DNA of 64,000 nucleotides, taken from positions 16,920,869 through 16,984,868 of the forward strand of contig JARUPZ010000003.1 in the NCBI GenBank assembly GCA_031213475.1, in the 5' to 3' direction. The position numbers were made by a program, and so were the translations under genes. The stretch comes from Nereocystis luetkeana. Its lineage: Eukaryota > Sar > Phaeophyceae > Laminariales > Laminariaceae. Of this stretch, positions 15,101-26,200 are shown in pieces. Below the pieces are notes generated by a model that ran no database searches, had not been told where the DNA came from, and saw only the letters and a list, made by a program, of their open reading frames with translations. The stretch's first letter is position 1. The number at the start of each line of letters is the position of its first letter.

Positions 15101-18100
15101 TCGGCAGCTATTTTGCTGTTCTATTCTCCACGCCAATTTCCTCCCCCTTTATCAAGCCCCAACTGGGATAAGCTGGCATTGAAAGCATCCTCCCAGCCTC
15201 GCCGTCCTTGGAGTCGTCTGCACAGACCGCGTTACGGAGGCATTACCAAACTCGACCCACCGCCCACATACCGTTGTGTATCTCAGAGGTGTACAACCGC
15301 TTACCGATTAACCCCGTAACGGTTCAACCCCGTATCGATGGTAGCCGGTACCAAACTCGCCGGGAATGTCATGTACTAGGAAACGCGGTACAAGGTTGTT
15401 GGGGGTAATATATGGTCGACTCCTTGTCGGTTATACCAGGTAGCCGGTACCGAACTCGCCGGCAATGCTACTGTATGTATATAGTACGTGAAAAAAACGA
15501 TTCGAGGTTGTACGCGGTTACGGCCGGTACGCGGGTATAGCCGGGACGGAACTCGCCGGGAATTTTACTGGGAAAAGAGGGGGTACTGTTATTTCTTATC
15601 TATAAAATGTGACGCCTCTGTGTTGATTGGAAACCCGATACATTGTGGGTAACGGCCTCGGCACCGGTTTTACGTGTTACAGTTGAATCGCATTTAAATT
15701 GTACTCATACGTATGATGCGTGTGTACGTACACGCCTTTTCGTTTCGTTCGGACGCTTTTGTTTTTGTTCTTTGTTCAATATTGTAGAGCGGCAGTGGCT
15801 CAGTACTGTTTGGACAAGGGACAGGCCTTCAGGACAAAGCTTATCTACTTCGAGAACGATCGAGAGTTTCCCGGTCAGTTCTATGCAGATTATTCGAAGT
15901 GTGAACATGTTACTACTGTTTGTAGTCTGATGCTGCCTGCCCTCGATAGCTGCCCGAATTAACTATCTGCCGTATAGTCTTTGTTGTATGCTCGAGCGGT
16001 ACGAGTACAAGGTTTTCATTTGTGGGGGCATTCGGACGTAGGGGTGTCGCACGGTAGAATCGGATGTCGTTTTATGCAGATAATAGAAACGAAAAAAGCG
16101 ACCAGCCGTTGATTTGTTGTTTTTTTACTACTCTGCCCGACAATATAAGGATTTATTTTATTTTATTTTAGTACACACACGGACCATATATTTCGGGACG
16201 AAGTGGGTTACCGCCCTATTAGCGAAAGGTATGACGATCAGCGCAAGGAAGTCGGCACCAGGTACTTCCGTGCACCCGTACCGGCGTATGAAGGTATTCT
16301 GTAAACACGACTGTAAACATGACTGCTGCTTATTTACCGGAATACACATAGTTATGGTGGTACTTGTGTGTCCTCCCGCTGACACGTGCAATGCGACGGC
16401 ATATATACGCAGAGGTGGAAGAGCTGGTTCTGGAGAACGTCGAGGAGTACGACCTGGAGCTGGCCCGGTATCAGACCGGCTTCGTAGATGGGCTGAAGCA
16501 GCGCATGGAGGACGGAGGGGGCGACAAGTGCTACGGCTTCGTGTTAGGCACGCGTCAAGGGGACCCCAACTGCGGAGCACAGACGAGCTTCACACCCAGC
16601 AGGCACGGCGGTACCATAAGGGCAAGCTCATTATATTCCAAAAATTGGGGAGCATTCGGATTTATTTTTTTTCTATTTGAACGGTACTTCCATTTGGGGG
16701 CAGGGTAGTACGGCAGTAGTGGTCCCTCTATGGTCCCGGTTGAGTATATTGTTGCCGGCTGTAGTGTCGGTGGAATCGCTTGGCATCTATGGGCACCTAT
16801 GGGCACCTATGGGCACCTATGGGCACCTATGGACACCTATGGACACCTATGGACACCTATGGACACCTATGGACACCTATGGGCACCTATGGGCACCTAA
16901 GGGCACCTATGGGCACCTATGGGCACCTATGGGCACCTATGGGCGCCTATGGGCACCTATGGGCACCTATGGGCACCTATGGGCACCTATGGGCACCTAT
17001 GGGCACCTATGGGCACCTATGGGCACCTATGGGCACCTATGGGCACCTATGGGCACCTATGGGCACCTATGGGCACCTATGGGCACCTATGGGCACCTAT
17101 GGGCACCTATGGGCACCTATGGCGTTAACCAGTGTGGCAGTGGCGGGAGTAGTGCCGCTTGCCGCTATAGTGCCGGCATTATGGACTACTATTACGGGGG
17201 GGCATAGTAGATAGGACCTACTTTATATACAAATACCTAGATATTTCGCAATTTTTACTAACAATATTTTGTTCTATTTACTAAGGTCGCCCGTAATATT
17301 AGTAAAGTAGTCAACAGTACCGGGACTACGGATGCATCTCCGATAGCTCGCCCTCCGCAAACATGTGTGCCAGGCAGTCTAGACGAAGAGCTATATTTGT
17401 TTTACCAATATATTATATCATATAGTATCAATAGTATTAGTAGTATGAATAGGAGCTCACACCAGAAAAACGTGTGATGTCTTTTTTTGTTTAATTATTT
17501 TTCAAAGCTAAGAGTATTCAACTGCCCAGAGCGCATAGCGTGGGTAGGCGCTAGTACATCAATTAGACGCGAGTCAACAAGGAAAGAAAGGAATGAAGTC
17601 TTCCTCCCGATAAAAATGAAGGCAATGGAACCGTCGCACGGAAGGGGAAGGGAAGCCTGCTACATAATCGAAACCCCGGATCTGAGTCACGACTAGGAAG
17701 GACAGAAAGGTGACGGTAATAAACGGGATGGAGAAAAAAAAAAAAAGTGTGTGTGTGCCAACCGTTTTCGCGAATGGGCGGTGAGCGCTACTGCTCGTGA
17801 TGACCGGTCTCCTATCGTATTCACCCGCACGTTTCAACCATTCCCACCACCGCCAGGTGAAACGTGATGTCTTGCCACCATAAATGTTGTTGGTGCTGCT
17901 GCTTTCGGAAACTAAACATGTAAGCATGAAACCGTGCAACGTCTGTATGTGCTGCCGTTCCAGCGACTGGATGCCTCCGTTCATGCGGGTCAACCCCATC
18001 CTCGACTGGAACTACGGCCAGGTCTGGGGGTTCCTGCGGACGTTCGAGCTGCCCTACTGCCCGCTGTATGACAAAGGGTACACGTCTCTGGGTGAGGCCA

Positions 18101-20209
18101 GGGTACATGTACGCCATTTCGTGTGGTGCGCTTGGGATACTGCACCTTATTTTGTCTTCTTGGAGAAAAGGTTGAATTGATTGGGTGAAATCATCATTGC
18201 GTGAGGTTACGGCTCGCGCCATTGGGTGAGCCTACAGCGGTTTCAAATTACGCAGCACTTGCAGCAGTTGAAGTGTTGGCAGCAGTTGAACTGTTCAACA
18301 GAAGGCTCTCCGGGAGAAAGTACGTGCATCCACGGCAACCAGACGAAAACGAGGGGAAAAAAATCAATGCTCGGGTAGGTACCACGATCTCCGTCGCAAA
18401 TCTAGTCGCAGTTGAGACTCCTCTCTTGTTTACTACCGCTATTTATATGAACGAAGGCTCGGAAATGTGCTAGTCGTCACCAGCTCACAATAGTTGGTGA
18501 CTCGTATCTTACACCGGCACTATCAAGGTTTTTACTGGCCAACAGAGTAGAGTACCTGGTAGAGATCGGAGCCAAATATTTTCGGGAAACGTCCAGGGAT
18601 ACGTATTTCTTGGGTCTATCTTGGTTTCTGTTTTGTTTTACCCCTCCTGACAGGACGCGTGATGCTGCATTAAGGGTGTGCTTGTAGCACTTTTTTGGCC
18701 AAAAACGTTTTCTGAGTGACGGGGGGGCTCCTTAACCCAAAAATCGTTTTTTTTTCTCACGTGTTTTGTACTACAGTATCGATATGTTCGAGAACACAAG
18801 GATATTTTTGAATGAATAACAAATAGTTCTTCTTACTTGAACGAAACATAGTGGAATCGTTCGTCGGGTTTGCGCTTTCGTTTTGTTTTCTTTCTCAAAA
18901 TCAGTTTTTTTTGGGTGACTTGGTAGTTCCTTGCAGTAGTAATGGTGTAGATGACTTACTAATTGTACAGAGCTCTTCAAGAGAAAAGCCTCTGAAAGAA
19001 TATTAATCTAGGTCCTATACGTGATGCACATGTGTTAGCCATGTGCCACAAGAGTACTCCTGTAGGAGTACTGCAGTTTAGCACCTCGTAGTATTAATAG
19101 TATTGACGCCTGCCACGATAGGAGTGCTGCATTAAAAACACTTTTCGACTTTTTTTTGTCACTGGGACTGATGAGAGACCCTCAACCCAGTAACTAGCCA
19201 GGTTCGTTTTTGATGAATACAGCATTTTTAGTTGTGAACCCATGGCATTGGATTGTTTTTTTCTCAAAATCGGTTTTGAGCGGAGTGGTGAGCTCATTCA
19301 AGTGAAGGATATTTTCAGAAGATTCCCGGTGCGCCGCTACCGCCGTGGCATGTATCTTAGTCTCGATAATAGTGCGCCCATCGTGAAACACGCCTTCGTG
19401 TGTCCTCTGCTCTTGTTTCCCAACACTCCAGGCAATCTGGACAACACGTTCCCCAACCCGAGCCTCAGGAGACGGTCAGGGACGAAAACCGCGAAGGATG
19501 GTTTTGTTGAGCGTGAGGAGCAGGAGGGGGCGGTCGAAGGCGACGAGTACTTGCCTGCGTACATGCTGTCGGATTGGTCTCTCGAGCGAGCGGGACGCGG
19601 AAAGCGGACGATAGATACATTGGCGTGCGAGCTTAGGTGAGCCGTTTCGGTTGCAATTGCAGTGGGCACCCCGAGTTGATCTAAGCCTCTTGAGATCCAT
19701 GTACATTATATCTGTACATGCTGTCGGATTGGTCTCTCTAGCGAGCGGGACGCGGAAAGCGGACGATAGATACATTCGCGTACGAGCTTAGGTGAGCCGT
19801 TTCGGTTGCGATTGCAGTGGGCACCCCGAGTTGATCTAAGCCTCTTGATATCCATGTATGTACATTGTACCATGCCTCTCCGGCATCGAATATAGTCCCC
19901 GTCTATTAATATCAGTAGTATATTATTAATAACAGTACTATTACGGGGGACCATAGTAAACAGGACCTATGGTACGCATAAAAACCTATATGTTTAACCA
20001 TTTTTACTAACAATATTTGGTCCTGTTAACTATGCCCCCCCCGTAATATTAGTAATGCAGACTACGATAAAGGTGCAGCGCTTTTGCCCTGATTTAAAGT
20101 AACTAGAGTAGTCATCGTAATGACGGACGGGGCTTTTGAAGCGAATAGACTGGCTACCGATCCATTGTAGCTTTCGGCCCGATGATACTTTTGTTTTCGC
20201 CTGTTCGCT

Positions 20210-20246
<37 letters not shown>

Positions 20247-23200
20247 GTTTATATCATTGAGTAAGAAAACAATAGCTGTGAGATATATACACCTTGCCCA
20301 TGATATTTTTGTTTCAGGCGTAGCTTTCATTCGTTTTGTCAAGGCGGATTGTTGGCTCAGGTTCGTACAATTAAATCTAGCTTCCATAGTATCATACTAT
20401 TATCCTGTAACCCAAAACCGAATTAGGCCGTAGTTGTGCTCGCATGTTTTATGACTTGGATTACTGTACTACCGGTTCGCGAGACGCCGAACTGTGTGAG
20501 GTACTATTTAACGATAGTGTTCTCAGTATTAGTCGTATTACGGGGGACCATAGTAAATAGGACCAAATATTGTTGGTAAAAATAGGTAAATCTATAGATT
20601 TTTGTGTCTACCGTAGGTCCTACTTAGTATGGCCCCCCGTAATAGTACAGAGCTACAACAAGGTGAAGAGCTTCAACTTTTCTTTGAGAGATGTGTACCG
20701 GGTATATCTCTACAAATACCTGGTGGGTGCTACCTTTTACTGCAGTATAGGAAGCCTAGCCTTGTCCCGGAGGTGACGAGGTCGCGAAGGTGTCGGCTTG
20801 GTGGATAGGTCCCTGGTACGGGGGTCCCGGGTAGGCGTGTTTACCGCATCGTGAGTGAGTCGAGCGAATTTTATTCCTCCAGAGGTGACAAGGAGATGTC
20901 AAACTTTATAAGTTATGGTACGTTGGGTGGGCTTCTTGTAGACGTTACCAATCGAACCCTGAGATTGACACGAGGACCGGTCAAGCCCGTCAAAGACGGG
21001 AGACCGCATGCGACCCGAGATCTTCTGGTGGGGTACTTTGTTCCGGTTTTTCCGTGTATGCGTGTTCCAAGATCTAAGATAGAGGCATACGACCCTGTCC
21101 TTCACAAATATTATTGGTAATATATTAGTATCAGCGTCCCGAATGATGATTGTGTTGTACCTACTGTAGTATTGCATTTTTACACACTTGGTATTACATA
21201 CTGGTAGGGTTTACTAGGATGTTATGTGTATTTGTTGGAGTCCAGCGTGGTGTGATAGTTGAGGTATTTTCGAAGTGTGGGGGTACAGCATACGGTAGAA
21301 AGTCCATGCCATATATGAAATGCCGCCCACGTGTAGTGCAACTCCGTTCGAGTCCTACAGCATCTCATAGTCCATTCGAGTCAATTCGAGTCCTACAGCA
21401 TAAGAATCGTGTCATATTGATGTATGATGAGAGCTGTCCGCTGCACGTAGTCACCTTGCATGGCCTGTGGCTGATGCTGATTGCCCCCCTCTGTAGCGCA
21501 ACCTTATACGAGTACGGCATATTCATCGTCTTCAAGTCCTCACAGGGCTAACAGCACTCCGTGACGATCTTGGACCGAACCTTGAGCATCGGGGTTGCAT
21601 GATGAATGCTGAATGTTGAGTGTTGACTGCCAAAAGCAGCTGTCAAATGTTGAATGCTGAATGTTGAGTGTTGAATGTCACGAGCAGCTGTCCAATGTTG
21701 AATGCTGAATGTTGAGTGTTGAATGTCAAGTGCAGCTGCCACATGTTGGATGCTGAATGTTGAGTGTTGAATGTCAAATGCAGCTGTCAAATGTTGAACG
21801 CTGAATGTTGAGTGTTGAATGTCAAATGCAGCTGTCAAATGTTGAATGCTGAATGTTGAAGGGCAATACCGTACGATACTGTGCAACGACACCCCACTGT
21901 AACTCACCCACCAGAGACCTGGAGAGCAAGCGGCGGAAGGTGCGAGAAGCTCGATCTGCCGGCCTAGTGGTGATTGGAGACGAGATTTTGAAGGGGAAAT
22001 GTCAAGACAGCAACACCGCTTTTGCCACGCAGAAACTGTGGGAGAAGGTGAGGGGAGGCACGAAGGGGGAAGGGGGAAATAACTACGCTTCCTTGATGCG
22101 AAACGTTTGCTCGAGCGCGTATTGAATGATACACCTCGTCGTTTGTCCTTCTGTGCGTCCGATGCGATGTGTGTGTGTTGGTTTGTGGTTTGTGGTTTGG
22201 ACAGGGCATCCCGGTGAAGCGAGTGGCGGTTGTGGCTGACGACGAAGACGCCATCATGGACGAGGTCAGCCCTCCCTCATTACTGCGTTCGCAGTGCTTT
22301 TGTGTAGCCAGGCAGACCGGGTAGGAGATCACGTCTTCGGAATCCAAAGTGTGGACTAGGTCAGCCCTCGTTGCTTTCTCGAAGTTGTGCCCTCTGAGAG
22401 CTTTCGTCTGACCGGGTAGACCGGGTTGGGGATCTCGTCTCTTGGAATCAAACACCTGCTTGTGTGTAGTAGCGATGGGCATTCATTTGCCGTGTCAAGG
22501 GGCAGGGCACGTCGTTTTCGTTCTACAGTAGTGGTGCCTTCTGATTGGTTTGTGTAACCGGCTAGGCTTGGCGGTGGACCTCCTTCTTATGAACCGACGG
22601 ACATATTACAATAGTACGCGAAGTGTTGAAAGGCTCTGTTTGCCGTTTCACAAAGGGGCAGGAGATGTCGTTTTTTGTTCTAGTTGTGATTTGTGTAACC
22701 GACTAAATCGGGCAGGGGACCCCGTCTTTACAAGAACCCATTATATGTTACTGTAGTACGCATAGTGTCGATAGGAACTGTTTGTCGTGTCACGAAGAGG
22801 GTGAGAGATGTCGGAGTTTTTGTTTCGCTTGTATTTTGTGGTGGCTTTGTTGCTCCATCAGGCTGACCTTGTCTCGTGTAGCGTCGGCTGCCTTGTCGCC
22901 GTTGTAGTTGCGCCAAACAGCCTCTCGTGGAGGGCAGCACGTCACAAAATAGTGAACACATCTGACAGATCATTTGACAGGTCGTATCAGTGTAATGCCG
23001 AGTGAGGCGTCCTTGATCTGTATGATCTGTACTACCTTTTCTGTCTCCCCGAGTGGGAGTAATGAACACCCCCCCCCCCCCACCCCCTTGTGACGCTGTT
23101 ATCCATAAGCAAGAACATCCGCCTCAAAAAGCGGTTCTTAGTAGGATGCAGCTCACCTTTCATGCGCCTCGCCCCAATACCTCACGTCGCTTGCTTCGCG

Positions 23201-26200
23201 CTTGGTGCAAGCACTGTCTGCCTGTAGGTCGGTGAAAACCCGACGTGCTCCGTCCCGGCATTGTAGGGATGCGAGGGCGTATGGTCATACGACTACGGTC
23301 ATGCATGATAATGAGGTATCCGTCTCTGAAGGGATGCGTGGTCAATGGCCTAACGGCTAAGGCAAGCAACAAATGAGTACGCCCTCCCCCCCCCTCCGTC
23401 CCGGCATTGTATGCATGGATGCGAAGGTATATGGTCACGACTGCAGTAGGGCAATGCATGATATCGAGTACAAGCCGCCCCTCTCCACCCGCTTGTCGGA
23501 AAGTTCAACTACGGTTCGTGCTACCGATACGTGTACATGTTGCCGGCGGTGGTGCTCGAAGAATAGCATGGCTGTCGAGATTGAGATATGTAGGACATGG
23601 CTCTTGCGCACATGTTTGCCTGGTGGGGTGCAGTGTGATCAAGCTCTTGCTCATCATCTGATGACGAAAATACCGAGGATCTACTGCTTATCTGCAGAGG
23701 AGCTAGACGATCTACGTGGCGATATGAGCTACAGGACAGCATGTAGGTAGGTCCATTCAGGGAAACACCCCTAACGCCTCCACAACAATGGGGGGGAAAC
23801 GGGGATATACATGACAAGTTACATTTTGTGGCTTTGGCGGTTTTGGCGGTTTTGTCCTGATTTTGACAGTTACATATTGTGGTGCCTGCGGTGTTTTGCT
23901 TTTCAACCATTGTCTTGCTTCAGGTGCGACGGCAAGTCCAAGAGTTCGACCTTGTCATCACCAGCGGCGGCATCGGGCCTACCCATGACGACATAACCAT
24001 CTACTCGGTAGCGCGAGCCCTCAACCAGAAAGTCCGAGAAAACAAGGTCGGCTAAATGCTTAGTCATCGCTTGACGCTCTCCTCCCTGGGCACAGTAGCC
24101 CCAGCGTCCTGCTGCGCCATGCAGTGGAGCAAGAAGTGTGGGTCGCGTTGTGGTATTGTTTGTAGTTCGCGGTTTGTCTCAGCAGTACTACTGCCGTGTT
24201 GGGGAATGCAGCACCCCCCGTACTGTGTTGTTTCGCAGTTCACAGTAGCCCCGGCGCTTATGTTTTTTTTTTCGACTTTACAAGACTCGCCTGCGGTGTT
24301 TCATGTATGCAGTAGCCCCAGTACCGTCTTGTGGTGCAGTTCAGTATACAGTAGCCCCGGCGATGCTACTGTGTCGCGGTTTACACCACAGTAGCCCGTG
24401 CTGGACTCCGATATACGGGAACCCCAGCTTGGTGTTGGGCTGCGGTGCACAATAGGCCCGGCACTGCTGTGTAGCGGTATACAGTAGCTCCGACACTGTT
24501 AAGAGTATACTCACATGCTACTGCTGTGTCGCGATATACAGTAGCCCCGGCACTGTGTTGCAATACACGAGACATCCTGCGTCGCGATACTTAGTACGCA
24601 GATAAAATCTCATCGCTAGATCACGATATGCAGTACTCGTACTCCCAGGCCAGTGTCGCGGTATGTATACAGAGAAATGACCCACGTACTCCATGTCACG
24701 CCATACAGCAGCACCCCCCCCAGCACTGTGTGGCGGCCTGGATTTTAGTGACCGTTTCGACTGGCGCTAGTGATAGACTCGTACTGTCACCCGACATAGC
24801 TTTGACTATACAAATCACGGGTCTCTCTCCCCCACATGCGTCTACCAGCTCTAATCTGCTATTAGTAGGAGCATCGAAAGGTATCGCCGTATGCCTGTCT
24901 TTCTTATGCCCTCGCTCTCTAGGAGGACAAACTCTGTCTATATTACGTTGGACGAGACGGTGTGTTGCGTCGGCTGCTTTATCAAGTCACCTGCAGGATT
25001 TCCGTTTACTTATGGCAGCACGGGCTACCTGTAAATATATATATATATATATATACCCTTGCGCCGTTACTTGTCCACGTTTCTCTCCCCCACCCCTCGC
25101 CCCGCGCCCATTTTTTCCCGTGTGCAACGCCTACTGTGCATGTGGGATCCCAGAAAGACTAAATTGACTGGATTTTTGTTGCCTTATTCTACTGTATGAG
25201 GTGTGCGGTGTGCTTTCAGCCGTGGCTATCGCGGAAGACCTGCCGCACCTTTGCAGCACGGCCTCGATTGAAACCCGATAAAATCATGCTTGACCCTTGC
25301 ATGCATATTGTATTCACGTTTTTGTTTTGTTTTTAGGATATGCTGGATAGACTGGCGCACAATTTTGGAGTGGACAGTCCAGACCAGCTCACTGACGCGC
25401 AGCAAAAGGTGATGATGCGGTGCGGTGCTGGGTGTTTTTTTTTTTCTCCCTCCCGCTGTGGCACTCGAGTGATTGCAATCAGCAGCACTTAAGGGGTTGT
25501 TGCTGGCGGTGTTGTTTTGCAGCGCCTCCTTGTCAGCTTCCAGCGGTAACGTTTTTGATGACTTTATAATGACACGTTATTCGTTGGCACATCTTTTTAG
25601 ATGACTTCATGCTGACACCTGTTGCGCCGATACCGCCGTGGGTGTCATCCTTAATCAAAACCACCCTCGTTTCGTTCGTACCGCTCTATGTATGGCACCA
25701 TACTCACAACAATTTCGTCTTGTGCCGCGGTAGATGGCTATGCTGCCGGAGCTGTCGAGGCTGCGGGTGGCGCCCCCTGATGGGCAGCAGGGATGGCCCA
25801 TCCTTCAGACCGAGAACGTCTTCATCCTCCCGGGGGTGCCTCAGTTCTTCCAGGCCAAAATGCAGACCATCGTCGACCATTTCTTGGATACGCGCTCCAT
25901 GGTGAGCCGGCGTCCAGACTTACAGTGTTACTAGTTGAAATGGACACACGGCACGGATGTCGAAGCAACAACGTAACATGGTAGTGTGGTGAGCTGAAGC
26001 TTCAAGTTAATGTCACGACAATGTCTCAAAATGTATATGATGATGATTTTGATTGCAAGATTATTTTACAGACGGTCGTTGTCTTTGGGTACAGGTTGAC
26101 ACCTGGTAGTTTTTCCCCGTCTGTCGAAGCAAATCAAGGAAAATGTCCGGTTCCACTGTAGCTCGCGCCGGATGTATGTCGTAGAGACATTTGCAGGCTT

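Larger units (their letters stand above)
2525..15787 (+). other. Giant intron 2 of FAD synthase (13.3 kb)
   Basis: The exon ending ...MHLH plus AG and the exon starting with A then AAVAQYC join in phase. Alignment with remembered FAD synthase sequences leaves no missing block between them, so the interval is one intron with GT and AG ends. It carries MITEs, three SINE-type copies, an inverted-repeat element of about 750 bp, short tandem arrays and (CAG)n. Six-frame reading shows no other gene I can support here. Confidence 0.85.

Noticed and set aside
16791-17120. CRISPR array
   Set aside because: Contiguous 10-bp units without spacers, in a eukaryotic intron.
16677-17214. Repeat protein gene of [10 protein letters not shown] units
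   Set aside because: The frame exists only because a 10-bp repeat has no stop in any + frame; it lies inside an intron of FAD synthase.
18594-18612. Second hAT end (CAGGGATACGTATTTCT)
   Set aside because: 15 of 17 match the end at 46382, but no partner end or 8-bp duplication was found nearby; possibly a lone remnant.
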